DNA of 64,000 bases from Rhizobium redzepovicii (GCF_019793435.1 NZ_JAILYH010000003.1:372001-436000), one strand, 5' to 3'. Shown: positions 26,400-35,522, counted from the stretch's first letter. Notes: generated by a model from the sequence alone, not told the origin. A program made the numbers and translations.

Positions 26400-29048
26400 T
26401 CACCCCTTCAGCGTGCGCTCGACGATATCGCGCACGTCGGTCGAAAGAGCGGCAGCCCGCTCGATCTCGTTCAGCGCTGCGCGGGCATGATCGGCCCGCA
26501 CCGGTTCGAGCGAGCGCCAGGAGCGCATCGAAGTCAGAATGCGGGCGGCAAGCTGCGGATTGCGCTCGTCGATATCGAGAATCTGACGGGCGAGGAAACG
26601 ATAGCCTTCGCCGTCGGCGCGGCCGAAGCCGGTCGGATTGGCAAAGGCGAAGGTGCCGACCAGCGACCGCATCCGGTTCGGATTGGTCCGCTTGAACAGC
26701 GAATCGTCCATCAGGGTGCGGACCCGTTCCAGGGTTTTTGAGCCGGGAATGCCGGCCTGGATGGCAAACCATTTGTCGATGACGAGCGCATTCTCCGCAA
26801 AGCGCTGACGGAAGGCGGCGAGCGCCTCGGCGGTCTCGGTGCTGTCGGGGAAACGATGGGCGAGGATCGTCAGCGCATGGCTGAGATCGGTCATGTTGTT
26901 GGCCGCATCGAAGGCGGCTCTGGCGCGGGCCGGCGTCTGCTCGGCGTGCGAGAGATAGGTCAGCGCCGTATTGCGCAGCGCCCTGAGGCCGGCGCTCCTT
27001 GCGTCCGGGCTGAAATCGCCCGATGTCGCCGTCGCGGCGTAGAGGCCGGCAAAAACATCCTTTCCGGCCTCGGCGACCTGTTTCAGGATCGCCTGCCGGC
27101 CGGCATGGATGGCATCGGGATCGTTATTGCCGCCGAGTTCGCGGGCAATATCGGATTCGCTCGGCAGCGCCAGCGCCTGGGCGCGGAAGGCGGGCTCGAG
27201 GGTGTCGTCGGCGGCGGCCGCAATCAGCGTCCCGACGAAAGTCGCCTCGCAGACAACAGGCTTGCCCTCGCGCGCGTCGCGGGCGGCTTTCAGGAGGTTC
27301 GGCAGCGCCAGATCGGTCAGGGCCTGCCAGCGGGCGAAGTGATCGGTCTCATGGCGGGCGAGATGGGCGAGATCGGCTGGGCTCTGATCGAAATGCAGAT
27401 TGATCGGCGCCGAGAAGCTGCGGTTGATCGAAACGACCGGCCGCGAGCCGATACCGTGAAACACCACCGTCTGCGTGCGGCCGGTGAGATGCAGCACCTC
27501 GCCGGCATATTCGGCGCCGTCGACCAAGCTCGGCTCGAGCTTGCCGCCGTTTTCGCCGAAGAGCGCCAGGCTGAGCGGAATATGCATCGATTCCTTGCTC
27601 GACTGGCCGGGCGTTGCCGGGATCATCTGTTCGAGCGACAGGGTGAAGGTGGCCGCCGCCGCATCATAGCTGCCCGATGCGGTGACCAGCGGCGTGCCGG
27701 CCTGATGGTACCAGAGCGAGAATTGCGTGAGGTCGCGTCCGCTCGCATCCTCGAAGCATTTGACGAAATCCTCGATCGTCACCGCCTGGCCGTCATGGCG
27801 GTCGAAATAGAGGTCCATGCCCTTCTTGAAGTCGTCCTTGCCGAGCAGCGTCGCGATCATCCGCGTCACTTCGCTGCCCTTCTCGTAGACGGTCCTCGTG
27901 TAGAAATTGTTGATCTCGCGATAGGTCGTCGGCCGCACAGGATGGGCGAGCGGGCCGCCATCTTCCGGAAACTGCTCGGATTTCAGGTGACGAACATCGG
28001 CGATGCGTTTGACCGGGCGCGAGCGCTGATCGGAGGAGAATTCCTGATCGCGATAGACCGTCAGGCCTTCCTTAAGGCACAGCTGGAACCAGTCGCGGCA
28101 GGTGATGCGGTTGCCGGTCCAATTGTGGAAATATTCATGCGCGATGACCGCTTCGATATTGGCGTAGTCGGCATCGGTCGCGGTCTCGGGATCGGCAAGG
28201 ACGTATCTGTCGTTGAAGACGTTGAGACCCTTGTTCTCCATCGCGCCCATGTTGAAGTCGGAGACGGCGACGATCATGAAGATGTCGAGGTCGTATTCGC
28301 GTCCGAACCTCTCTTCGTCCCATGCCATCGAGCGCTTCAGCGCGTCCATGGCATAGGCCGCGCGCGGCTCCTTGCCGTGTTCGACATAGATCTTCAGCAC
28401 CACCTCGCGGCCGGACATGGTGGTGAACGTGTCTTCGACGACGCCGAGATCGCCGGCAACGAGCGCGAAGAGATAGCTTGGCTTCGGATGCGGGTCGAAC
28501 CAGGCGGCGAAATGCTTGCCGGGGCCGTAGCCGGCGCCGCCGAGGAAGTTGCCGTTCGAGAGGAGCAGCGGGTTGGCGTCCTTGTCCGCGATGATATTGA
28601 CCGTGAACGGTGCAAGCACGTCCGGACGATCGGGGAAATAGGTGATGCGGCGGAAACCTTCCGCCTCGCATTGCGTGCAGTAGATGCCGCCGGTGCGGTA
28701 AAGGCCCATCAGCTGGGTGTTGGCCTCGGGATTGATGAGCGTGGTGATCGTCAGCTCGAAGGGAGCGCTTTCCGGCAGGTCGCGCACCGTCAGGCTTTCC
28801 GCTGTAGCGTCATACCGCGAAGGTTCGAGCTCCACCTGGTCGAAGAGCAGCCCCGACAGCGTCAACTCGTCGCCGTCAAGCACGATCGGCGCTGCCAGAT
28901 CGGCGCCTGGGCGGCGATGAAAGATCAGGCGTGCCTCGACCTTTGTCTCCGTCGGATCGAGTTCGAACGTCAGGTCCACGCGTTCCAGCACGAAGTCGGT
29001 GGGACGGTAATCTGCCAGATGAATGATCTGGCCGTTATCTGTTCGCAT
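26400..29048 (-). CDS. pepN: PepN, aminopeptidase N (M1 family)
   Basis: The 882-residue product matches the length of gammaproteobacterial-type PepN. The exopeptidase motif MGAMENKGLN (about 267-276) and the zinc site HEYFH (His304, Glu305, His308) with the third ligand Glu328 in KEGLT are intact. The N-terminal beta domain (LERVDLTFELDPTETKVEAR) and the C-terminal DUF3458-type helical region are present. It removes N-terminal residues from peptides in the cytoplasm. The start MRTDNGQIIHLADYRPTDFV is that usual for the family. Confidence 0.97.
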   Translation of the reverse strand: MRTDNGQIIHLADYRPTDFVLERVDLTFELDPTETKVEARLIFHRRPGADLAAPIVLDGDELTLSGLLFDQVELEPSRYDATAESLTVRDLPESAPFELTITTLINPEANTQLMGLYRTGGIYCTQCEAEGFRRITYFPDRPDVLAPFTVNIIADKDANPLLLSNGNFLGGAGYGPGKHFAAWFDPHPKPSYLFALVAGDLGVVEDTFTTMSGREVVLKIYVEHGKEPRAAYAMDALKRSMAWDEERFGREYDLDIFMIVAVSDFNMGAMENKGLNVFNDRYVLADPETATDADYANIEAVIAHEYFHNWTGNRITCRDWFQLCLKEGLTVYRDQEFSSDQRSRPVKRIADVRHLKSEQFPEDGGPLAHPVRPTTYREINNFYTRTVYEKGSEVTRMIATLLGKDDFKKGMDLYFDRHDGQAVTIEDFVKCFEDASGRDLTQFSLWYHQAGTPLVTASGSYDAAAATFTLSLEQMIPATPGQSSKESMHIPLSLALFGENGGKLEPSLVDGAEYAGEVLHLTGRTQTVVFHGIGSRPVVSINRSFSAPINLHFDQSPADLAHLARHETDHFARWQALTDLALPNLLKAARDAREGKPVVCEATFVGTLIAAAADDTLEPAFRAQALALPSESDIARELGGNNDPDAIHAGRQAILKQVAEAGKDVFAGLYAATATSGDFSPDARSAGLRALRNTALTYLSHAEQTPARARAAFDAANNMTDLSHALTILAHRFPDSTETAEALAAFRQRFAENALVIDKWFAIQAGIPGSKTLERVRTLMDDSLFKRTNPNRMRSLVGTFAFANPTGFGRADGEGYRFLARQILDIDERNPQLAARILTSMRSWRSLEPVRADHARAALNEIERAAALSTDVRDIVERTLKG

Positions 29049-29154
29049 GGTGTTTCCTGAAGACCGTTATTTGACAACCGCGGAATACAGAGGCGGGCGC
29101 ACTCTGCCATAAATTTGCCGGGCATGATTACATTAAAGTCTGAACTAAAGTTAA

Positions 29155-29189
29155 AGCAAATTGCCCGCGAACACCAAGTTCGCGGGCAA
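29155..29189 (-). terminator. Strong bidirectional-looking hairpin downstream of the Cache protein gene
   Basis: TTGCCCGCGAAC (29161-29172) and GTTCGCGGGCAA (29178-29189) form a perfect 12-bp stem with loop ACCAA. On the minus strand it is followed by TTTGCTTTAACTTT, so it should terminate the gene ending at 29236. Confidence 0.8.
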
Positions 29190-29235
29190 AATATCCTGTT
29201 TCGGGCGGATGAACGCCGCTGCTGGCGGGATGGCG

Positions 29236-30342
29236 CTATTTCAAATTGAGCGCTGCCTTGATCGTCGCGTCGTTTTCCGTCCGCTGGACGACGACGCCGT
29301 ACCAGCCGAGCCCGTCGTAATCCTCGTAGCCGAGGGTGCGTGCGAAGGCGACGATCGAGCCGCTATTGTCGTAGTAGCTACCCTTGGCCCGGCCGGACGG
29401 GTTGGCGAGGGCAAAATGGGAAAAGAGCAGGGCGGGATTAGTGCTGGCGATGACCCGGCTCTTGCCGTCGAGCAGCATGACCGTCGTTTTCTCCGCCAGC
29501 TGCGGCGGCAGGTTCGCCTCTTTCTCGACGATCGCCTGGCCCTGGTTCTGCCAGTCGAAATAGACGCCGAGCGTGCCGATCAGCCGCCCGTCGATCTTGC
29601 CGCCTTCGCGGATGCCGGTGGCATAGACGAGCGCATGCCTGTTGTCGTGGAGCGGGCTCGATTTGACCTCGTCGACACTATAAGCGTCACCGGAGGAGCA
29701 CGCCGAAGCCGCGCGGAACCACGGATCACCGGCAAGGCTTGCCCCGCCGATCTTGCGCTGGAACTTGGGATTGGCGGAGGCGATCACCTTGCCCGAGAGA
29801 TCGGTCACGACGAGATCGAGATAGACAGTGTAGAAGCGGTTGATGGCGCCGAGGCGCTGCGCTGCAAAGGCGACGGTGTCCCGATCGGGGTTCTGCAGCG
29901 CCTGCCAGAGTGCCGGGTCCGTCGCCCACCAGCGCACATCGGCGGTACGCTCGAAGAGGTTGCGGACGATGAGCTGCACCAGCGTCTGCGCCAGGTCGGT
30001 GAGGCGGACGCCCTCCATCTCCTCGACCAGGCAATCCGCCATGGCGCGGCTGAGGCCGATGCGGCCGAGCACGTTGCTCTCGAACCTGCCGGTGATGTCG
30101 GTTGCGATCTGCGCCAACCGCTGCACCTCGTTGGCAACGACAGCGAAGCCCTTTCCGGTCTCACCGGCTCTTGCCGCTTCGATCAGCGCATTGATGGCGA
30201 GCAGCTTGATCTGCTTGACGATATTGGTGTTTTCGGCGCTGAAGCGCTCAAGGTCGGTGCTGATGCCGTCGGTGACGACGCGCATCGAGCGCGGTGTCGC
30301 ATTCTGCGACTGGGCAATGGTTTCTGCGCTGAGCGGCTTCAT
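29236..30342 (-). CDS. Soluble protein with N-terminal MCP signalling-hairpin fragment and C-terminal Cache domain
   Basis: The 368-residue product has no TM segment or signal peptide. Residues about 40-80 ([20 protein letters not shown], then [13 protein letters not shown]) are the hairpin tip of methyl-accepting chemotaxis proteins, which normally contacts CheA/CheW. From about 150 onwards there is a Cache-type sensor fold ([20 protein letters not shown], then [20 protein letters not shown], ending ALNLK). The usual order, sensor first and hairpin last, is reversed, and the hairpin is only a short tip. I start at 30342 because AGGAT lies 7 bases before that ATG; 30366 is in frame. It probably senses a cytoplasmic ligand; the output is unclear. 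Confidence 0.8.
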   Translation of the reverse strand: MKPLSAETIAQSQNATPRSMRVVTDGISTDLERFSAENTNIVKQIKLLAINALIEAARAGETGKGFAVVANEVQRLAQIATDITGRFESNVLGRIGLSRAMADCLVEEMEGVRLTDLAQTLVQLIVRNLFERTADVRWWATDPALWQALQNPDRDTVAFAAQRLGAINRFYTVYLDLVVTDLSGKVIASANPKFQRKIGGASLAGDPWFRAASACSSGDAYSVDEVKSSPLHDNRHALVYATGIREGGKIDGRLIGTLGVYFDWQNQGQAIVEKEANLPPQLAEKTTVMLLDGKSRVIASTNPALLFSHFALANPSGRAKGSYYDNSGSIVAFARTLGYEDYDGLGWYGVVVQRTENDATIKAALNLK

Positions 30343-30680
30343 CAAATGATCCTGGAAGGGCGGCAATCGTCTTGGGGGCGAGGAAATTTCGAGATCAGCG
30401 AAAACGATGCGTGCCTATGGTTTTCAATTGGTTAACACCGAGCGGTCAGAGGTAAACATTTCGGGGGGAATGGCTGAAGAGAGCGAAAATTCGACGCGAG
30501 GGCGCGCATTGCCGCATCGTCGGGCCTGCGGCGGAAAGCAATTTTGTGATTCTTCCGCGCCGCCTGCGATTTTTCGCCAATCGGGATTTTCTTCCGCTAC
30601 GATGGAAGAGGTCATCCCCAGCGTTCCCGAGTCGAACGCGTCTTCCCGTTCCTGTTAAGTCGATATCAAGAGCCAGGATC
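30343..30680. other. 338-bp divergent intergenic region (Cache protein / DMT transporter)
   Basis: No gene is supported. It contains an AT-richer stretch around 30405-30470 (TTTTCAATTGGTTAACACCG) likely to hold promoters for both divergent genes. A 63-codon minus-strand frame at 30424-30615 has no ribosome binding site and composition unlike a gene. Confidence 0.35.
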
Positions 30681-31619
30681 ATGCACGCGGTTCTCAAAAA
30701 CCCGATGAGAGGCATTGCGCTGAAAGTCTCGTCGGTCGTGGTCTTCCTGGCCATGCAGACCTTCATCAAGCTGGCGGGCTCGGCCATCCCGCCGGGGCAG
30801 GTCACTTTTTGCAGGTCCTTCTTCGCGCTCTTCCCGATCATCGCCTATCTCGCCTATATCGGGCAACTGCGCGCCGCTTTCTACACTGCCAATCCGGTCG
30901 GCCACCTCAAGCGCGGCACGATCGGCATCATGTCGATGGCTTTCGGTTTCTACGGCCTCCTGCATCTGCCGCTGCCGGAGGCGATCGCGCTCGGTTATGC
31001 GCTGCCGCTCGTCGCCGTTATCTTCGCCGCGGTTTTTCTCGGCGAGACCGTGCGCATCTATCGCTGGAGCGCCGTCCTAGTCGGCATCGTCGGCGTCGCC
31101 ATCGTCTCCTGGCCGAAGCTGACGCTGTTCCGCGATGGCGGCATGGAAGCCGAACAGGCCATTGGCGCGCTCGCAGTGCTCATCTCGGCCGTTCTCGGCG
31201 GCATGGCGATGATCCAGGTGCGCCGTCTCGTCGAGGAGGAGAAGACGGCGACGATCGTGCTCTATTTCTCGCTCACCGCTTCGGTCTTCTCGCTGGCCTC
31301 CCTGCCGTTCGGCTGGCTCATTCTGCCTTGGCCGTCGGCGCTCTATCTGATCGCGGCCGGCTTTTGCGGCGGCGTCGCACAGATCCTCTTGACCGAAAGC
31401 TACCGCCATGCCGACGTCTCCACCATCGCGCCGTTTGAATATACCTCGATCCTGCTCGGCGGCATCGTTGCCTATTTCGTCTTCGGCGACGTGCCGAGCG
31501 TGACCATGCTGATCGGCACTCTGATCGTCGTCTCCGCCGGCATCTTCATCATCTATCGCGAGCATCAGCTGGGAATCGAGCAACGGGAGGCGCGCAAAGC
31601 CACGACGCCGCCGGCCTGA
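30681..31619 (+). CDS. DMT (EamA) family transporter
   Basis: The 312-residue product has ten predicted TM helices arranged as two EamA repeats (about 20-145 and 165-300). LPLPEAIALGYALPLVAVIF and APFEYTSILLGGIVAYFVFG are the matching repeat ends. The start is set at 30681 with AGGATC just before it; the longer frame beginning 30546 is arginine-rich and runs through the promoter region. The family exports amino acids, nucleosides or drugs; the subgroup resembles RhaT/S-adenosylmethionine-type permeases but no substrate can be named. It stands alone. Confidence 0.9.
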   Translation: MHAVLKNPMRGIALKVSSVVVFLAMQTFIKLAGSAIPPGQVTFCRSFFALFPIIAYLAYIGQLRAAFYTANPVGHLKRGTIGIMSMAFGFYGLLHLPLPEAIALGYALPLVAVIFAAVFLGETVRIYRWSAVLVGIVGVAIVSWPKLTLFRDGGMEAEQAIGALAVLISAVLGGMAMIQVRRLVEEEKTATIVLYFSLTASVFSLASLPFGWLILPWPSALYLIAAGFCGGVAQILLTESYRHADVSTIAPFEYTSILLGGIVAYFVFGDVPSVTMLIGTLIVVSAGIFIIYREHQLGIEQREARKATTPPA

Positions 31620-31863
31620 CACCGGCAAGCTGCTGATATGAAAGGCTTTAATGTGGTGGTTGCCGTGATTCGAAAATTGCGCGCAAGGGACGAAAAGAAT
31701 GGTGAATTCTTGGGATACCGTTGCTTCTTGGAATATGTTTGTTGAAGATGAGAGAGTATCATTTATTCGAAGCTGTGCATGTCTGAATGGCGCTGATGCC
31801 GGAAGAGCGCTCGGTGTCGTTACTCCGATCGCCGGCCGGCGAGGGGAGGTGGAGAAAAGCGTA

Positions 31864-32736
31864 ATGGCATTCACGGCGGAGCAATTGGCGGGGAACTGTT
31901 CCTTTCTGCTGAGCATCCGCTTTTTGGCTGGGCAGATGCGCGGTATGTTCGATGCCGGCCCACGGTTGGCGCGATTGCTCGCTTCGCATCAGCGCTGGCT
32001 TCTGACCCAGACTGCCTATGCCCTCAACCTGGAATATGATCCGCGCGACCCGACCTCGGGTTTCACCGCCGTCCGGCTGACCGGACGCATCACCGCGCAT
32101 AAGGTGGCGAGCCGCAACACCGTGCTCGCCTTCATCGAAGAGCTTTATACCTACCGCTTCATTGTCCACACACCGGGCGACGAGCGGCGGCGGCCGCGTC
32201 ATTTCGAGCCGGCCGAGGTCAGCCATCAGGCGATGTTTGCCTGGATTCATTCCAATCTCGGTGCGCTCGATCTGCTGGATGGCGGTCAAAGGGCAGCGTT
32301 TTTCCAGGCAAACCCATCATTGATGCGGCTGGTTCAGCCGCGCATTGCCCGCCATTGCCTGGAAGACGCCGCCTGGCGCGAGCCGCCGGAACAGGTGGCG
32401 CTGTTCCTCTGGACGGAAGCCGGCGGCCTCGTCATCGACAACTTCATCGCCCGCATGGATATAGAAAGCGGCGAACCAGGGAGGTATTCCGTCGGCCGCG
32501 TCGAAACCCGCGCGCTCGCGGCCGACTTCATGATGTCGCGCACCCATCTGCAGCGGCTACTGGCAAAGGCGGCGCAGCGCGGCTGCGTCGGCTGGGATGA
32601 TGAACCGCGCAAGGCGCATCTGTGGATATCTCGGGATTTCGTCGAGCAATATTGCGCCTGGCAGGCGGTCAAGTTCGCCTATGTCGACGAGGCCTTCGAA
32701 TGGGCGAAAGCCCAGTTCGAGGAAATGGCCGTCTGA
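31864..32736 (+). CDS. Unknown protein with C-terminal helix-turn-helix-like segment
   Basis: The product has 290 residues from MAFTAEQLAGNCSFLLSIRF. An in-frame ATG at 31699 would add 55 residues, but that stretch is AT-rich and reads like promoter DNA. I do not recognise the family. Residues about 30-150 are mostly helical with a basic cluster (GDERRRPRHFEP). Near the C-terminus, VETRALAADFMMSRTHLQRL followed by LAKAAQRGCVGWDD has the spacing of a winged helix. A transcription-factor role is therefore possible. It abuts two small genes on the opposite strand (stops adjacent, at 32736 and 32737). Confidence 0.7.
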   Translation: MAFTAEQLAGNCSFLLSIRFLAGQMRGMFDAGPRLARLLASHQRWLLTQTAYALNLEYDPRDPTSGFTAVRLTGRITAHKVASRNTVLAFIEELYTYRFIVHTPGDERRRPRHFEPAEVSHQAMFAWIHSNLGALDLLDGGQRAAFFQANPSLMRLVQPRIARHCLEDAAWREPPEQVALFLWTEAGGLVIDNFIARMDIESGEPGRYSVGRVETRALAADFMMSRTHLQRLLAKAAQRGCVGWDDEPRKAHLWISRDFVEQYCAWQAVKFAYVDEAFEWAKAQFEEMAV

Positions 32737-32889
32737 TCAGAGAACGATTGCCGCGGCACTTCGGCCATGTCTGCCGGCATCGGCCGGCTTCACCGAAAGC
32801 TCGCGTTCATATTCCCGCGCGGCGGAGAGCGCAGCGCGGATATGCTCGAAGATTTCGATGTTGCGCAGAAGCGATATCAGGATCGTCAT
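32737..32889 (-). CDS. Small protein of 50 residues, amphipathic helix
   Basis: The frame starts at ATG 32889 and stops immediately beside the convergent gene. The product begins MTILISLLRNIEIFEHIRAA and continues LSAAREYERELSVKPADAGR, with a basic, small-residue tail. This is one amphipathic helix with alternating charge. A weak AGAG precedes the ATG by 7-8 bases. It lies 43 bp downstream of another small gene on the same strand and probably shares its transcript. No function is recognised. Confidence 0.5.
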   Translation of the reverse strand: MTILISLLRNIEIFEHIRAALSAAREYERELSVKPADAGRHGRSAAAIVL

Positions 32890-32911
32890 CTTGTTACTCT
32901 TTACTCTTGAA

Positions 32912-32930
32912 GGCAGGCAGAGTGCCTGCC
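32912..32930 (-). other. Intercistronic hairpin between two small genes
   Basis: GGCAGGCA (32912-32919) and TGCCTGCC (32923-32930) form an 8-bp stem with a GAG loop, 2 bp beyond the stop codon of the upstream small gene. No T-run follows in the direction of transcription, so it may act as an attenuator or mRNA-stabilising stem and not as a full terminator. Confidence 0.5.
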
Positions 32931-32932
32931 GC

Positions 32933-33124
32933 TCAATACTGCTGGAAGTCCGAGAAAATCGCGTCGGGGCGCGCCGTGCGGCCGTTGATGCCGGTGCCGC
33001 GGGCGGTCATCTGTTCGTTCGCGGCAAAGCCGAAACGGCTGTAGCCGTGGGTGGAACGAACTTGGTCGCCGGCGAGGCGAAGGGTTTCAAACCCGCTATG
33101 GATAGGACGAAAATGCTTGTTCAT
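32933..33124 (-). CDS. Small protein of 63 residues
   Basis: The frame starts at ATG 33124, preceded by ACAGGAACCAAGGCC, giving a good ribosome binding site. The product begins MNKHFRPIHSGFETLRLAGD and ends GRTARPDAIFSDFQQY. It is basic and aromatic-rich, with no TM segment and no Cys. An inverted repeat ATTGCGG-N13-CCGCAAT lies 40-66 bp upstream. Function is unknown. The good start and the absence of any competing gene in this 520-bp gap support it. Confidence 0.55.
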   Translation of the reverse strand: MNKHFRPIHSGFETLRLAGDQVRSTHGYSRFGFAANEQMTARGTGINGRTARPDAIFSDFQQY

Positions 33125-33163
33125 GGCCTTGGTTCCTGTGGTTCCTCCCAAGACACCACCTCA

Positions 33164-33190
33164 TATTGCGGTGCAGCATTGATTCCGCAA
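33164..33190. promoter_or_regulatory. Inverted repeat ATTGCGG-N13-CCGCAAT upstream of the small genes
   Basis: Arms at 33164-33170 and 33184-33190 are perfect. The position, 40 bp before the start of the 63-codon gene, fits an operator or a leader stem. No known consensus is matched. Confidence 0.35.
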
Positions 33191-33256
33191 TGCGTCACGG
33201 CGGGATGCAGCCATGCGATATACGCATAGATCGATTCACAAATTATTCAACTTTGG

Positions 33257-34162
33257 CTAATTTCTAAGCAAAGAGAGGGACTTAAGCTTTGCTTGAAAAG
33301 CGAGCAGGTCGTTCCAGGCCAGCCGCTTGTTGACGGGCGCGGTCAACAGATCCTGCGGATGCAGGCTGGCTATGGCAGGAATGACACAGTCCGCAGCGGC
33401 AATTTCCTTCCAGCGGCCGCGCAGGCCGTGAATCGTGTCGTTTTCGCCGAAGAAGAAGCGGGCCGAAAAATTACCGAGCAGCAGGATGGCCTTGGGTTCG
33501 GCCAGCGCGATCTGCCGTTCGATGAAAGGCCGGCAGATATCCATTTCGGCGGCCGAGGGCGCACGATTGCCGGGTGGCCGCCACGGGATGACCTGCGTCA
33601 GCAGAATGGCTGAACGCCTCAGCCCGATCGCCGCCAGCATCTTGTCGAACAGCTGGCCGGATTTTCCGGAGAAGGGCACACCTTCGCGATCGTCTTCGGC
33701 GCCTGGCGCCGAGCCGATCACCATGATGCCGCTTTCGGCATCGCCGCTGGCAAAGATGGTCGAGCGGGCGCTGTGCTTGAGATTGCAGCCGTTGAAGGCT
33801 TCGAGTGCGGTCTTGAGCTCTGCCAGCGACCGCGCGGATTCGGCGACGAAACGCGCCTGCTGCACGGCCTCGCCATCCGGGATCGCCGGTTGCGGGCCGG
33901 AAGCGGCGCGTTCAGCCGGGGCCGGGCGTGCCGCTGCATTCGGACGCGGCGATGTCCGGCTTTCGCCGGGCGCGGCACGCTCCCCGGCGGCGGCAGGTTG
34001 CGGCTGCGCTTGCGTGGCCGGGCGCCGCGCCGCTTTCATCGCTTCGAACTCGGCGAAGCGGTCGATCGCCTCTTCCTCCAGCAGCCACTCCACGCCGGCA
34101 TCCGCATGGAAGTGCAGAAGCGCTGCAAGCTCGGCGGGGGAAAGATCGTTGGTGGAAATCAT
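33257..34162 (-). CDS. Family 4-type uracil-DNA glycosylase with incomplete cluster ligands
   Basis: The 301-residue product has a Pro/Ala-rich N-terminal region (about 45-100) and a UDG domain from about 115. Motif A is GSAPGAEDDREG with FSGKSGQLFDKML, and motif B is ASLHPQDLL. In family 4 enzymes four cysteines hold a [4Fe-4S] cluster. Here Cys126 (NGCNLKHSAR) and Cys210 (EMDICRPFI) are kept, but the first position of the N-terminal pair is Phe and the third is Trp194 (VIPWRPPGNR). Whether a cluster forms is doubtful. The domain still should excise uracil or a related base. The gene is alone and followed by yegD on the same strand. Confidence 0.88.
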   Translation of the reverse strand: MISTNDLSPAELAALLHFHADAGVEWLLEEEAIDRFAEFEAMKAARRPATQAQPQPAAAGERAAPGESRTSPRPNAAARPAPAERAASGPQPAIPDGEAVQQARFVAESARSLAELKTALEAFNGCNLKHSARSTIFASGDAESGIMVIGSAPGAEDDREGVPFSGKSGQLFDKMLAAIGLRRSAILLTQVIPWRPPGNRAPSAAEMDICRPFIERQIALAEPKAILLLGNFSARFFFGENDTIHGLRGRWKEIAAADCVIPAIASLHPQDLLTAPVNKRLAWNDLLAFQAKLKSLSLLRN

Positions 34163-34229
34163 GCGGCAAGCTTAACGGAGAGAAATGGGCATTGAAAGGG
34201 CGCGCGGCATATTGGCCGCCCTTGCAAGC

Positions 34230-35522
34230 CTATTGCACAGTCCATTGCGCGATGTCGTCGCGTTCGCCGATCAGCGCCAGACCGTGAGCGATCGACAAAA
34301 GCTCGCCGCCGCTTTCGATCCGGTCGCGCTCGAAGCGCTCGGTGAAGATGCGCCGCACCGCCGGCACGAAGGAGGTGCCGCCGGTGAGGAACACCTTGTC
34401 GATCTCTCCGGGCTTCGTCCTGGTCTTGTCGAGCACGTCGTCGAGCGCGCCTTCGATGCGGGCGAGATCCTCGGCGATCCAGCCTTCGAAATCGCTGCGC
34501 CGGATGCTGCGATGCCCGCCGCGGCCAAGCGGCGCGAAATCGAAAGGCGCCTCTTCGGCCGCCGACAGCGCCATCTTTGTCGCCGACACCGCCTGATAGA
34601 GCGGATAGCCCTCGTCATGATCGATCAGGTCGATGAAGATTTCGAGCTTTTCCGGTTCCAGGCTGGTGCGCACCAGCTTCTTCAGATCCTCGAATTCGCG
34701 CGTCGTCTTGAAGATCGACAGCTGGTTCCAGCGGCCGAAGCTGGAATAGTAGTTGGACGGCACTTCGAGGATCTTGTCGAAGCTTTTGAAATGGCTGCCC
34801 TTGCCGATCTGCGGCGCGACGATGTTGTCGATCATCCTGTAATCGAAATGGTCGCCGGCGACGCCGACGCCGGAATGGCCGATCGGCGTTGCCGTCAGCT
34901 TGCCGGCGACGGTCTCGAAGCGGATCAGCGAATAGTCGGTCGTGCCGCCGCCGAAATCGGCGACCAGCACGGTTGCATCCTGCTTCAGGTTCTGCGCGAA
35001 GTAGAAGGCGGCGGCGACCGGTTCGTAGACATAGTGGATCTCGGGAAAGCCGAAGCGCGACAGCGCCTCATTGTAGCGTTCGGTCGCGAGATCGGGATCG
35101 GGGCTGGCGCCGGCAAAATGCACCGGCCGGCCGGTGACGATGCGGCTGACATCCGAAGGCCAGTGGTCGCCGGCATAGTTGCGCAGGCGCCGCACGAAGA
35201 TCTCCATCAGATCCTCGAAATTATGCCGCTTGGCGAAGATCAGCGTGCCCTGGAACAGCGCGCTCGCCGCAAACGTCTTGATCGACTGCAGAAAGCGACA
35301 TTCGCCGGGATTGTCGATGAATTGGCGGATCGCCGCATGGCCGGCCTCCACCTTCAGCGCCGAAGCGCCGAGCTGCGCATCCTTCATGAAGGAAAGCGCC
35401 GTGCGCATGCTGTCGGCCGTGCCTTCGGTACTCGTGAATGCCATCGAGCGCGTCGCCCCGCCATCCGCCATGGCGAGAACCGTATTCGTCGTGCCGAAGT
35501 CCAAACCCAGCGCCTGAGCCAT
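34230..35522 (-). CDS. yegD: YegD-type Hsp70-family chaperone
   Basis: The 430-residue product is an Hsp70 ATPase domain without the usual substrate-binding domain. The phosphate 1 loop is GLDFGTTNTVLAMADGG, the phosphate 2 motif VLVADFGGGTTDYSLIRFE, and the adenosine motif VFLTGGTSFVPAVRRIF. Insertions such as VGVAGDHFDYRMIDNIVAPQ are typical of the YegD group. Function is not well known. AGAGGTG upstream marks the start. It precedes the uracil-DNA glycosylase on the same strand with 67 bp between. Confidence 0.92.
   Translation of the reverse strand: MAQALGLDFGTTNTVLAMADGGATRSMAFTSTEGTADSMRTALSFMKDAQLGASALKVEAGHAAIRQFIDNPGECRFLQSIKTFAASALFQGTLIFAKRHNFEDLMEIFVRRLRNYAGDHWPSDVSRIVTGRPVHFAGASPDPDLATERYNEALSRFGFPEIHYVYEPVAAAFYFAQNLKQDATVLVADFGGGTTDYSLIRFETVAGKLTATPIGHSGVGVAGDHFDYRMIDNIVAPQIGKGSHFKSFDKILEVPSNYYSSFGRWNQLSIFKTTREFEDLKKLVRTSLEPEKLEIFIDLIDHDEGYPLYQAVSATKMALSAAEEAPFDFAPLGRGGHRSIRRSDFEGWIAEDLARIEGALDDVLDKTRTKPGEIDKVFLTGGTSFVPAVRRIFTERFERDRIESGGELLSIAHGLALIGERDDIAQWTVQ

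Noticed and set aside
26856..29060. 734-codon plus-strand frame opposite pepN
   Set aside because: PepN motifs are intact on the minus strand; the opposite frame has no recognisable fold or start signal.
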